From contig CANNCA010000002.1 in NCBI GenBank assembly GCA_947503005.1, forward strand, positions 558,001 to 622,000: a DNA stretch of 64,000 nt, given 5' to 3'. Below the pieces are notes generated by a model that worked only from the letters and a program-made list of their open reading frames with translations, had not been told where the DNA came from and made no database searches. Source of the stretch: an uncultured Flavobacteriaceae bacterium (GTDB lineage Bacteria; Bacteroidota; Bacteroidia; Flavobacteriales; Flavobacteriaceae). The translations under genes were made by a program, and so were the position numbers. Below, one piece after another: positions 26,615-35,333 of this stretch; the first letter of the stretch is position 1; every line of letters begins with the position of its first letter.

Positions 26615-27322
26615 TTATTCAACAGATGGGTTACCTACTTTTTCAATTTCCTCACGTTGTTTTTTAATTTTATCCTTTCCTCTTTTAATAATATCTTCCA
26701 GTTCGTTCAACTTATCCTCTGCTTTTGATATTTTCTCTTCTTTTTCTTTTAAAACTTCTTCGTCTTCGCTTTTCTCCTCACGCTCTTTTGCCACTTTTTC
26801 TTTGGCCTCTTTTACTTTCTTACGACCTCGATTTAAAGTTTCTTCGTTTTCAATTAGGGTAGCTTCTGATTCATCAATTTTTTCTTTGGCCATTGCAGCT
26901 CTATGTTTGCCAAAATCCTTGCCACTCATATCACCCTTGTCTCGACCATAGGCCTTACCCTTATTCGCTTTCTCTTTTTTTGTCTTCTTTTCAGCTTTCT
27001 CAGCGGAGTCTTCATTGGTATCATCATCACTCCCGTCAAGGTCAACATCTTCATCCTCTCTCTTCGTCTTTTTCTTTTTCTCCTTTATTTTGTCCTTACC
27101 CTTTTCCTTCATTTTATTGCCCTGCTCCTTCATTTCGTCTGCCTTACCCTTAACAGCTTCTTCAGCATCCTCTACCTCTTCGGAAACATCTTCCTTAACC
27201 TTTTTGACTTTTTCCTTTTTCGCTTTTCCTTTGTCTTGAGATTTACCCTGGGCATGCCCAGTAGTGGTTGTTAGTACAAAGACAAAATATATCAATCCTA
27301 CTATTCTTACTATATTTTTCAT
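26615..27322 (-). CDS. exported Lys/Glu-rich coiled-coil protein
   Basis: The 235-residue protein has a signal peptide (MKNIVRIVGLIYFVFVLTTT, cleavage near GHAQG) and is otherwise extremely rich in Lys, Glu and Asp, with long stretches of heptad-like helix (for example KVKEAKEKVAKEREEKSEDE). Such low-complexity sequence gives no family assignment. Its likely form is an extended periplasmic helix. It is followed by a terminator and preceded, 18 bases away, by a small lipoprotein gene on the same strand that also encodes a charged helix. Several false reading frames occur on the opposite strand because of the biased composition. Confidence 0.7.
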   Translation of the reverse strand: MKNIVRIVGLIYFVFVLTTTTGHAQGKSQDKGKAKKEKVKKVKEDVSEEVEDAEEAVKGKADEMKEQGNKMKEKGKDKIKEKKKKTKREDEDVDLDGSDDDTNEDSAEKAEKKTKKEKANKGKAYGRDKGDMSGKDFGKHRAAMAKEKIDESEATLIENEETLNRGRKKVKEAKEKVAKEREEKSEDEEVLKEKEEKISKAEDKLNELEDIIKRGKDKIKKQREEIEKVGNPSVE

Positions 27323-27340
27323 GATTCCTTGACTTTAATT

Positions 27341-27544
27341 TTACAAATTATCTAATTCTTGAAGAGCAGATTCCACTTCTTCCGCTTTCTGGTCTAACGC
27401 TTCCGTGGTCTGATCAATTTCTCGCTCGACCGCCTCTATTTTATCAAGGGATTCTTCTAATTCTTTTTCTTCTTTCTTTGTATCACCACATGACATGATT
27501 GTTATACAAAAAACAGGAAGTAGAAACATACTCAATTTTCTCAT
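27341..27544 (-). CDS. small lipoprotein with charged helix
   Basis: The 67-residue protein has a lipoprotein signal (lipobox ITIMSC, Cys19) and a mature part that is one acidic amphipathic helix (KELEESLDKIEAVEREID). It resembles small structural envelope lipoproteins in build but belongs to no family that I can name. It lies 18 bases upstream of the Lys/Glu-rich exported protein, probably in the same operon; both are likely periplasmic helical proteins. Confidence 0.65.
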   Translation of the reverse strand: MRKLSMFLLPVFCITIMSCGDTKKEEKELEESLDKIEAVEREIDQTTEALDQKAEEVESALQELDNL

Positions 27545-27672
27545 GATATTAATTTAAATGATTAGTATTCCCTTAACGCACAAATGAAGTCTAAATTGTC
27601 TGATTTACTGTACTTTACAAAAGATTAAAAAATTGCGCTATACCGTTACAGTTACATACGTTTAGAAACAAA

Positions 27673-27697
27673 AAAAGCGGGATAATTATCCCGCTTT
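27673..27697 (-). terminator. intrinsic terminator after the DUF4382 gene
   Basis: AAAAGCGGGATAAT and ATTATCCCGCTTT form the same perfect palindrome as the terminator at 26562, 22 bases past the stop of the DUF4382 lipoprotein gene. The copy suggests that the two units share a recent origin or that terminators are exchanged. Confidence 0.8.
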
Positions 27698-27718
27698 GTA
27701 ATTTCTTGTGGTTTTAAC

Positions 27719-28585
27719 TTATTCTTCTTGTACTAATTCAAAATCTTGTACTGTTTTATTCGCAGCATTTATTTGAACTTCTTCTACGGTTTGCATAATA
27801 TACCCTTCTTTTTCTACTTCTACCTGGTATGAACCAGCTTCCAAGCCCATGAGCATATAACCCCCATCAACATCGGAAAAAGTACTCGTATTCAAAGTAT
27901 CGGCAACGAAGACCGCTACCTGAGCTCCCTCGATACCTACAACCATATCTTGTTCTACTGCTGTTAAGGTACCCATTAACGTACCAGCTGTGGATAAGTT
28001 ACTAGCCTTGATTACAGGTTTAAAATTAAAACCACCTGATTTTTGAACGAAAGATCTACTTACATCAAAATCTAGCAGAAGGTTGGAAGAAAGTCCGCCA
28101 TTAACCATTAGTTCGGGTCTGATAAAAACCTTGATTCCCGTTTGTGAACCGCTAGGTACGTCTAAATTAAAAGTTGTACCATCAGTTAGAACTACATTGA
28201 TTCCTTTTACATAAACCCTGATCAAATCATATGACCCAGCAGGTACATTTGTATCTACTAAGGTTGTGGTTACACCGTTTGTAAGCTCCAAAAGGTTTAC
28301 TTCGACTTCTTTTTCCATTAACACTACGAAGGGTTTGCCTTTCTCTTTGCTTATCGTTACTTCTGTACTATCTAAAGCATTCGTACCTAATTCAACGCTA
28401 CCCTTATAGCGGGCATCAACTTTGAAAATAGTCACATTGGCTTCTGCCACCAGGTCGTGAGGGAAAGGAGCATCGGTTAATTGCACTGAAAGTCTACCGT
28501 AATTACCTGCATCATTATTATCTGTGCAACTAAAAAACATTGCGCTAATTGCAAAAAACAAAATTGAATAAATGTTGAGTTTCAT
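27719..28585 (-). CDS. DUF4382 lipoprotein with carboxypeptidase-regulatory-like domain
   Basis: I chose the ATG at 28585, which starts a lipoprotein signal (MKLNIYSILFFAISAMFFSC). The 288-residue protein then has a DUF4382 domain (RLSVQLTDAPFPHDLVAEAN, a hallmark of that family, to about residue 180) and a C-terminal carboxypeptidase-regulatory-like domain of about 80 residues (GTLTAVEQDMVVGIEGAQVA, GGYMLMGLEAGSYQV). Both domains are beta-sandwiches found in surface lipoproteins of Bacteroidota. It is a single-gene unit ended by the terminator at 27673. Confidence 0.85.
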   Translation of the reverse strand: MKLNIYSILFFAISAMFFSCTDNNDAGNYGRLSVQLTDAPFPHDLVAEANVTIFKVDARYKGSVELGTNALDSTEVTISKEKGKPFVVLMEKEVEVNLLELTNGVTTTLVDTNVPAGSYDLIRVYVKGINVVLTDGTTFNLDVPSGSQTGIKVFIRPELMVNGGLSSNLLLDFDVSRSFVQKSGGFNFKPVIKASNLSTAGTLMGTLTAVEQDMVVGIEGAQVAVFVADTLNTSTFSDVDGGYMLMGLEAGSYQVEVEKEGYIMQTVEEVQINAANKTVQDFELVQEE

Positions 28586-28730
28586 AGATTTTAGATTAAA
28601 AATTTTCAAATAGATGCTATACCTATATTTTAAGGTATGACGCCTATAAACAGCAGAGAACAATCAGACCCTACCTGAATTTTCAGTTATTCGATGAACT
28701 ACCTATATTTTTGATGTCTAATGCTAATTT

Positions 28731-29091
28731 TCAATCCACATACATTACACCCCTCCTAACATTGGGTCGCATAATAAGTGTTTATTCACAATTTATTAAA
28801 GAAGTTCATGAACCTCGGAAAGAAGAAATTTTACTCGTTTCAAAATCTGGTCCTCGGTTTATTCATTGCTTGTTTATTGTTTTTCAAAGGTATTCATGCA
28901 TCTCCTCCGTCGATGTCATTACTTTTTCAGAGAGGGAGTTTTTGGAAGAAAAATTAAAGAAACAGAAAAGCCGAATAAGGCAAGCGCTTTATCTCTCTCA
29001 AAAAAAGAAAATTCTACATGAACTTTCTTTTTTATGCCGCATAACGCAAGACATTATGTTTCAAAAACGAAACATAACCAGAAGTTTTTGC
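28731..29091 (+). repeat. intergenic repeat copy f
   Basis: Modules: CAATCCACATACATTACACC, GCATAATAAGTG, the 28804-28920 module near-identical to copy d, AGTTTTTGGAAGAAAAATTAAAG, and then a GCC-rich block. Next is an imperfect A/T-footed hairpin (about 29000-29033), the box GCATAACGCAAGACATTATG (29039-29058), and stem TTATGTTTC (29054-29062) with GAAACATAA (29069-29077). Seven bases later TTTTTGC partly complements the GCATAA box. The 128-codon frame over this region is repeat sequence. Confidence 0.85.
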
Positions 29092-29147
29092 AAATAGCTA
29101 GAAGTGATACTGAATTTGAAAGAACCTACGGTATTTAAGACTTCAAA

Positions 29148-30842
29148 CTAATAATCAATGATGGTCCAGTTTAAGCTTTCTACCAGTTCATTGAGTTTGG
29201 CTAGCGAGGTAGGGTCTATGTCCGCAAATCCCGGATTGTTTTGATAATCAATGAACCCTTTCATGGTATGGTTTGCGGTAGCATGATCATAGGTTTGTGT
29301 AATGATATTATCCAATTCTGTAGCGCTAAATTGGTTATTTAAAATATGGACGGCATTGATTTTCTGATTTGAAGCCAAATCTAGTTCGGTTAGCATATTA
29401 TCTTTAATCGTGAAGGATTCAAGTTCTGTATTGTTCAGTAGATTCAATTCACTTAATTGGTTGTCCTCAAGAAATAAACCGGTCAAATTCAAATTGGTCG
29501 ATACATGAAGACTAGTGAGTTGATTTTGGAACAAATTGACTTGTCTTAATTGGGGATTATTAGAAAAATCAATCGTTGTAATTTGATTATCCCCAGCCGA
29601 GAAGTCTAGGAGTTTCGAATTTTTGGTAAGATCAATTGATGTGAGGTTATTGTGACTTAAACTCAAGAGTTTCAGGTCGGAATTATTGGTCAAGTCTATT
29701 GCATTCAACTGATTTTCCCAGGCAAACAAGGATATAAGTTTGCTGTTTTTGGATACGTCAAGATTCGATATCTGGTTTTCAGTAATACTTAAGATTTCCA
29801 AATCTAAATTTGAGGAGACATCAATGTGGGTCAACGCATTATGGCCAACATAAACTGATTTTAAATGTGGATGGTTTGAAAGGTCAATGCTCGTAAGCAT
29901 ATTTTCACGTACGGAAAGATTTTCCAAAGCCGTATTCATGGAGATATCAATGCCTGTCAATTTTCCTGTATAAATAAATAAATCTTTCAATAGCTTCAAT
30001 TTACTCAAATCAATAGCTACCAAATTAGTTTGATATTGATATACACCGTTTGGCAATTGCCCTGTAAAACTGAGTGTTTCAATAGCTTCAATAGCGCCAC
30101 TGATTGTAATGGTAAATTCTTTGTTTTCTGTATAGTTATGTGTAATGTCATATTCTACACTTGAATCTTTAAGGGTAGATGTATATTCATCTACGGTACC
30201 ATCTCCCCAATCTATCAAATAAGTTGCGCCAGTAATTGATTCTAATTCTAGCATTTTTGTGGTAAGCAATTCAGAATCATCTACAGTCAAAGTAAAGAAA
30301 TTTGTGTTCTCAGAAAACGTCAAACTTAATCCCGTATAGCCAAAATCAACTGAAGTATAGCCGGCAGCATTGATGTTATCCGTGGCCGTTTCATTCGTTT
30401 CAGCTGCTGAGACAACAAAATCAAAGGGTAAAGGTTTGGTCGCAAATTGCGCTAAGACGGAACCTTCTTTCGGGGCAATTAAAAGCACAACATCATTTGC
30501 ATCGGTAACAATGAATTCCGTAACAGAATAAGTACCGGATGCCAACGTGATTTCAACACTTACATAGCTGTCACCATTCTTTATCAACGCCATCTTTTCT
30601 CTTGTAAAAACGGCATTACCATTTGCATCGTTTATACTCAACAGCACAAATGCTGGATCCTGATTTTTTTGGTTTCCGACGGATAGGTTCTTAGCCGTTA
30701 ATTCTTTTACATCAACACGAAATATTTGCTTTCCTTCGAATACTTTGGTTTCCTCATCTATAGGTTTTATGGGTTCATCATTGTCTGAAGAACAGGAAAA
30801 AACAAAAACGGACAACAAGAGGACAAAGAGTATTTTTTTCAT
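29148..30842 (-). CDS. lipoprotein with flavobacterial leucine-rich repeats
   Basis: The 564-residue protein has a lipoprotein signal (lipobox VFVFSC, Cys17). Residues 30-215 are beta-rich. A DWGDGT segment (about 223) marks a PKD-like turn. From about 285 to 510 there are roughly ten 21-residue leucine-rich repeats of the pattern LxxLxVxxNxLTSIDLSNNP. The LRR solenoid probably mediates surface binding. No catalytic motif. It is alone between repeat copies f and g, transcribed leftwards. Confidence 0.85.
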   Translation of the reverse strand: MKKILFVLLLSVFVFSCSSDNDEPIKPIDEETKVFEGKQIFRVDVKELTAKNLSVGNQKNQDPAFVLLSINDANGNAVFTREKMALIKNGDSYVSVEITLASGTYSVTEFIVTDANDVVLLIAPKEGSVLAQFATKPLPFDFVVSAAETNETATDNINAAGYTSVDFGYTGLSLTFSENTNFFTLTVDDSELLTTKMLELESITGATYLIDWGDGTVDEYTSTLKDSSVEYDITHNYTENKEFTITISGAIEAIETLSFTGQLPNGVYQYQTNLVAIDLSKLKLLKDLFIYTGKLTGIDISMNTALENLSVRENMLTSIDLSNHPHLKSVYVGHNALTHIDVSSNLDLEILSITENQISNLDVSKNSKLISLFAWENQLNAIDLTNNSDLKLLSLSHNNLTSIDLTKNSKLLDFSAGDNQITTIDFSNNPQLRQVNLFQNQLTSLHVSTNLNLTGLFLEDNQLSELNLLNNTELESFTIKDNMLTELDLASNQKINAVHILNNQFSATELDNIITQTYDHATANHTMKGFIDYQNNPGFADIDPTSLAKLNELVESLNWTIIDY

Positions 30843-30934
30843 AAGGTAGAAGACTTAGAATGGTTGATTACTAGTCTCTAACGTAAAACCAATACCCAAA
30901 GTATAGTGCTGGCATATAATTCTGAAATTCCAAT

Positions 30935-31035
30935 TTTTCAAACATTGCACTCCCCTCCTCTTATCGGTCAAATAAAAAGTCCCATCTACTTTGCTTTACC
31001 AAAGCAAAGTTACATAACGCAAGACATTATGATAC
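30935..31035 (+). repeat. intergenic repeat copy g (internally deleted)
   Basis: This copy keeps the left block (TTGCACTCCCCTCCTCTTAT, GGTCAAATAA) and the right block (ACTTTGCTT/AAGCAAAGT hairpin at 30988-31011, then TACATAACGCAAGACATTAT) but lacks the roughly 100 bases between them. It lies in the divergent space between the LRR and DUF285 genes. Its orientation is the same as that of all other copies although the gene to the right is on the plus strand. Confidence 0.8.
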
Positions 31036-31163
31036 CGATTGGCAATAAGGCATTTGAGAGAAATTTTCTTCATTACTTTATAAAAATATTTCAGGTAGCA
31101 ACAATTGGTTAAATGGAATTTCGTTATACTTGCTACTTGACATTATGATGAACCCACTTACCA

Positions 31164-32810
31164 ATGATAACTTTGAATAGCCACATTTTGAGGTCCAATG
31201 TTTTTGCAATTATTATTGTTTTTTTACTTTTTGGGTGCAGTAAAGATGAAAAAGCAAAAGAAGAAGTAAATTTAGATATTCCGGTTGTTTCCGTACAAAT
31301 TTCAGCTACGATTACAGAACTCCAAATAGGTGAAACTGAACAACTCTCAGCAATTGTTCAGCCTAATACAGCAACAAATAAGAATGTCAGCTGGACTACC
31401 TCAGACGCAACTATTGCAACGGTTGGACCTAATGGATTGGTATCTGCTAAAGAGGCCGGTTCCGTAATTATTACGGTAAGTTCATTAGAAAACGATACGA
31501 TTCGAGATGAAATTACAATGCTAGTTCAAGATGAAGAAATAGGTTCTGCATTTGTAACGACTTGGAAAACTGATGTGGAAGGAGCCCCAAGCGATGTTGA
31601 AATTACGATTCCCACGAACCCAGATTATACTTATAATTATCAAGTAGATTGGGGTGACGGCTCAACAGAATCGAATATTGTAGGTGATATTACACATACG
31701 TATACACAACCGGGCACGTATATGGTAAGTATTTTGGGAGAGTTTCCAGCAATCTTTTTTAATAGGTTAAATTCTCCATATAGTACTACAATTACTAATA
31801 GAGATAAGTTAATGTCCATAGATCAATGGGGATCAATCAAGTGGCAAACTATGTCGAGGGCATTTGCGGGATGTAGGAATATGGATATGTTAGCAACTGA
31901 TATTCCCGATTTAAGTGGTGTAACCACTACTTTCGATATGTTTAATACCTGTATCTCTCTTGTAGCCAATGCTTCAATTAATGAATGGGTTACCAGCTCA
32001 ATTACCGACATGAACGGAATGTTCTATATCACTTCAGTATTTAATCAAAATATTGGTGGTTGGGACGTGTCTAAAGTTACCGATATGAATGGAATGTTTT
32101 TAGATGCTACGGCTTTCAATCAAGATATCGGCGACTGGGACGTAAGTTCGGTTACCAATATGGAAGATATGTTTACACGCGCTTTAGCCTTCAATCAAGA
32201 CATCGGCAGGTGGAATGTGAGTTCAGTAACCGATATGCGTTCAATGTTCGGATTAACCGCAAGTTTTAATCAAGATATTGGAAGTTGGGATGTTAGTCAG
32301 GTTAAAGATATGTCCGCAATGTTCTCAGGTTCGCCTTTCAACCAAGATATTGGCGCATGGAATGTTTCAAAAGTAGAGAATATGTTGAACATGTTCGGGG
32401 AGGCAAGTTCATTTAACCAAGACATTGGTAATTGGGATGTTAGTCAGGTCAAAGATATGAGAAGGATGTTTTTTCAAGCTATCGCATTTAATCAAGATAT
32501 TGGCAATTGGAATGTCAGTGGAGTTAACATGACTATGAACAATATGTTCAATGGAGCGATAAGCTTTGATCAAGATCTTGGCAATTGGGATATTAGTACC
32601 GTTAGTTTTTTTGATGACATGTTTAAGGGAGTAACCTTGTCGACTGCTAACTACGATAGTATATTAATAGGTTGGGATAGTCTTCAAAGAGCGCCAGGCA
32701 ACGTTCGTTTCACGGCTGGCGGGAGTCAATTTTGTCTCGGTGCAAATGCGCGAACCAGTTTGCTTGCAAAAGGATGGTATATTGAAGACGCGGGTTATAA
32801 TTGTGATTGA
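31164..32810 (+). CDS. surface lipoprotein with Ig-like, PKD-like and DUF285 (BspA-type) repeats
   Basis: The 548-residue protein has a lipoprotein signal (lipobox FLLFGC), a bacterial Ig-like (Big_2) domain at about 42-120 (VSVQISATITELQIGETEQL), a PKD-like segment with DWGDGST (about 169), and then about nine DUF285 repeats from about 280 to 490 of the pattern FNQDIGxWDVSxVTDMxxMF. DUF285 proteins of this type are surface-exposed and probably bind ligands or partners. A possible Bacteroidota-type promoter (TATACTTG at about 31124) precedes it. It is one of few plus-strand genes in this part of the window. Confidence 0.88.
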   Translation: MITLNSHILRSNVFAIIIVFLLFGCSKDEKAKEEVNLDIPVVSVQISATITELQIGETEQLSAIVQPNTATNKNVSWTTSDATIATVGPNGLVSAKEAGSVIITVSSLENDTIRDEITMLVQDEEIGSAFVTTWKTDVEGAPSDVEITIPTNPDYTYNYQVDWGDGSTESNIVGDITHTYTQPGTYMVSILGEFPAIFFNRLNSPYSTTITNRDKLMSIDQWGSIKWQTMSRAFAGCRNMDMLATDIPDLSGVTTTFDMFNTCISLVANASINEWVTSSITDMNGMFYITSVFNQNIGGWDVSKVTDMNGMFLDATAFNQDIGDWDVSSVTNMEDMFTRALAFNQDIGRWNVSSVTDMRSMFGLTASFNQDIGSWDVSQVKDMSAMFSGSPFNQDIGAWNVSKVENMLNMFGEASSFNQDIGNWDVSQVKDMRRMFFQAIAFNQDIGNWNVSGVNMTMNNMFNGAISFDQDLGNWDISTVSFFDDMFKGVTLSTANYDSILIGWDSLQRAPGNVRFTAGGSQFCLGANARTSLLAKGWYIEDAGYNCD

Positions 32811-32865
32811 TACCATGTCTGCATACCATCATTTGATAAATGAGCGTCCTTAAAAAATAGTTTTA

Positions 32866-32998
32866 AAGGTATTTGTGAATCTCCAACCTTGATTTTACCC
32901 CCTTACTACTACCGATTGTTATCAGATTCGGGTCATATAATAAGTAATCCATTATATTTTAAGAAAGAAGTTTTTAGGAAGAATTTCTTTGAATAGGA
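32866..32998 (+). repeat. intergenic repeat copy h (degenerate)
   Basis: Recognisable blocks are AAAGGTATTTGTGAATCTCC (as in copies d, f and i), CATATAATAAGTAATCCATTA and GAAGTTTTTAGGAAGAATTT. The terminal box and hairpin are missing. It sits between the convergent ends of the DUF285 and NlpC-like genes. Confidence 0.65.
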
Positions 32999-33006
32999 GA
33001 AACTTG

Positions 33007-33786
33007 CTACATAACCGCATCATTCGCCAACCACCGCTGCAAAAGGGTATCATTATGAGAAATGGCTACAAGATGAAATGTACTAAACCGTTCGAAAACA
33101 CGTGAATCTTCCAACGTTTCCATACAAACCGATACCGGAGAAAAATAGTTGGAATGGATTAGGAATAGTTCGCCCTCACGTTTTAAAAGATACCCTACGT
33201 GCCCCTCGTCAAAACCGATAAAGTAGAGTCCCTCTTCCGTTAGGTCATCAATCGCCGCAAGGGCCCTTTCTGGTGAGTTTTGAACAACCTTGTCTATTTC
33301 AGCACCACAACTAATCATTTTAGCCTCGTCAAGCGGTGATTTTTGAGCCATTTCATAGCGGTTCAAATTGACGCCCATATCGCGCAAGGTGGTCGATATA
33401 AAATAACCGCATGCAATTTTTCCTTGATTCGGAACAGCCGTATGGCCGCCAAAACTCCATGGAGTACCGTACCAATGCGGAATAATCTCATCAACCAATT
33501 GATTGGTAAAAGCAAATCTAACACTGTCCATGGCAATAGTGCCGGACCGAAGGCCTTTTTTTAATCGCGAACGTAGTTGATCGGTAGCTGCTTTTGTATT
33601 GGCATAGGAAGCGGCAATACTATCTAAATTGGTTGCAAACTTTAAATTGGTCACTTTATTAAAACGCTTGTTAATCGCAATGGGCAGCGTTTTTTCAATA
33701 GTGACGTCTTCAGCTGCAACCTTATCGATTTCAAGTGGCATTTCAATCGTAAAACCTAAAGTGAAAAGTAGCGAAATTAACAACAT
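33007..33786 (-). CDS. exported papain-like (NlpC/P60-like) protein
   Basis: I used the ATG at 33786 (the frame two codons longer starts with TTG). The 259-residue protein has an N-terminal signal (MLLISLLFTLGFTIEM). Its C-terminal half resembles an NlpC/P60-like papain fold: WSFGGHTAVPNQGKIACGYF with the candidate nucleophile Cys, and then DEGHVGYLLKREGELFLIHS with the candidate His. Such enzymes cut peptidoglycan peptides or related amides. The upstream gene also encodes a papain-like secreted protein, so the two may act on the same substrate. Confidence 0.65.
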   Translation of the reverse strand: MLLISLLFTLGFTIEMPLEIDKVAAEDVTIEKTLPIAINKRFNKVTNLKFATNLDSIAASYANTKAATDQLRSRLKKGLRSGTIAMDSVRFAFTNQLVDEIIPHWYGTPWSFGGHTAVPNQGKIACGYFISTTLRDMGVNLNRYEMAQKSPLDEAKMISCGAEIDKVVQNSPERALAAIDDLTEEGLYFIGFDEGHVGYLLKREGELFLIHSNYFSPVSVCMETLEDSRVFERFSTFHLVAISHNDTLLQRWLANDAVM

Positions 33787-33902
33787 AGTCAATGGGTAGC
33801 TTTAGCAATAGGAAAAAGCTTAAATCAGTTCTAATAATAACTTATTTTACAAAAAGTAAGTACATTAACAATGTTAATTTATTGTTGTATTCTATGAACT
33901 TT

Positions 33903-34814
33903 CTAAATAGTAAGGTTCACTCCCCACCAAACTTCATAATCACTAGGTCGTAAAGGTCTGTAGCTTTGAAATCCCTGATCCGCAATTTCAAGCCCGGTTA
34001 TTTCATTTTTTTCATTGCGCACATAGCCAATAAAAATGAACGAATGTCCGTAGGGATCTAGTTCTTTAACATCAACGCCTTGAACTACCTGTTCATAGTC
34101 ATCTTTAAATCGCCAAACTTGCATGAGCGCTCCGGGTCTTAATTGGCCACCCCAAACACCTATTGCATCTACCAAAGTACCCATACCTGCATACGCAATA
34201 GCACCGGCATTGCCCTTTCCCCTATAGCGTTCGGGTAGGCTTCTCCAGCCTTGTTCTGTTTCCGACGCGGAAACATATAATAAATTAAACACCTGTTTCG
34301 CCGTAAATTTCTTTGTGGCCATACTATCCGGCAAATCTTGATATACCGGGTGACCATGAACTTCTTTATAGGCCTGTTCAAAACGACCTTTGCTTACGGA
34401 TAGGCAATGACCTTTTGGTTCCTTAATTTCACTTTTGAGGTAGTTGTCCACAAGTTTTTCCGCGACCGGACTTCTGATTTCAAAACTATCCGCCGCCGGT
34501 TCATCGTTTTCGACAGTATCAATAACGGCGACCGGTAATGACTCGTTTGATGTAGGTAGGTCAGGTTTAAGGTGTATCAATTTATGGTCATCAAATCCAT
34601 AGTTTTTCAAAACCCATGTGGTATAGCTCGTTCCGCTTTGGGCTTGGGAGTTATTTTGATCTGAGTTCGAAGGGATTGTTTTTTCCTTATTTTTTTTGGT
34701 GGAAGCACAACCATATAGCAAGAAACCCGTGAGAATTAGCAATGCGTAGTACGCAACAGAATTTTCAGTGATATATTTGATAGGATACTTTTTGTTTCTC
34801 ACGTTTGTATTCAC
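33903..34814 (-). CDS. lipoprotein with possible CHAP/papain-like fold
   Basis: The start is a GTG at 34814. The 303-residue protein has a lipoprotein signal (LLILTGFLLYGC, Cys36), a Ser/Gln/Asn linker, and a C-terminal region of about 170 residues with KGHCLSVSKGRF (candidate Cys) and, about 115 residues later, GHSFIFIGYV (candidate His) followed by an acidic residue in LEIADQG. The Cys/His order fits a papain-like amidase, but the family is not certain. It is 116 bases upstream of the NlpC-like gene, probably in one operon. Confidence 0.55.
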   Translation of the reverse strand: MNTNVRNKKYPIKYITENSVAYYALLILTGFLLYGCASTKKNKEKTIPSNSDQNNSQAQSGTSYTTWVLKNYGFDDHKLIHLKPDLPTSNESLPVAVIDTVENDEPAADSFEIRSPVAEKLVDNYLKSEIKEPKGHCLSVSKGRFEQAYKEVHGHPVYQDLPDSMATKKFTAKQVFNLLYVSASETEQGWRSLPERYRGKGNAGAIAYAGMGTLVDAIGVWGGQLRPGALMQVWRFKDDYEQVVQGVDVKELDPYGHSFIFIGYVRNEKNEITGLEIADQGFQSYRPLRPSDYEVWWGVNLTI

Positions 34815-34973
34815 TTATGTATTCCGATAGGAATCAGTATATCGAGATGCTATAGCATATTCTCTTATACCCACTAGCCAACTATAAAGGTACCACAATT
34901 ACCAAAATTTCCGGTTTGGCTTCGCTTGTTTCATTCGCTTCGAAAGCATGAACATCTGCTTTAACAACAAATA

Positions 34974-35245
34974 CCTACCATACACATTTTCAAATTTCTT
35001 GCTTATTTATAACGGTATTTGTGAACCTCCTACTTAGATATCACTACCCACATACTTACGGGTCTAATTACAAGTGTTCCATTACCTTTAGAGAGGATGC
35101 TTTCTAGAAGAAATTTAGTACGATATACTTTGCTATAGCCAAGGCCAGCGCAACAACTCTTTCAAAAAAAGAATGGTATACCAGACTTTCCTATTTTTTG
35201 ACGCATAACGCAAGACAAATTGTCCGCCTTTGGCGGATTATAGTA
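34974..35245 (+). repeat. intergenic repeat copy i
   Basis: Blocks: TACCATACACATTTTC, CGGTATTTGTGAACCTCCTAC, CAAGTGTTCCATTACCTTTAG, TTTCTAGAAGAAATTTA, GGCCAGCGCAACA, an imperfect A/T-footed hairpin (about 35161-35200), the box GCATAACGCAAGACA (35203-35217), and stem TCCGCC (35223-35228) with GGCGGA (35232-35237). The terminal stem is GC-rich here, unlike all other copies. It separates the papain-like genes from the 3' end of the esterase gene. Confidence 0.8.
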
Positions 35246-35333
35246 CACTTTTGATTATACATTATCCAGTGGATGATTCATATTATGCCCTCTTGATTAC
35301 AAATCAAAGATTTGCAGTTGCCCCTTCCAACGA

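Noticed and set aside
26893-27274. Overlapping Ser/Phe-rich frames on the plus strand
   Set aside because: They are antisense shadows of the Lys/Glu-rich gene; AAA/GAA codons read backwards give TTT/TTC.
28711-29097. 128-codon frame with a 45-residue match to 17442-17630
   Set aside because: It runs through the repeat modules, the hairpins and the conserved box, so it is not a gene.
29400-29990. Regular repeats of about 63 bases, CRISPR-like spacing
   Set aside because: They are codons of the LRR domain (21 residues per unit), degenerate and without unique spacers; no cas genes.
32010-32620. Direct repeats of about 75 bases
   Set aside because: They encode DUF285 repeats in the lipoprotein, not a DNA element.
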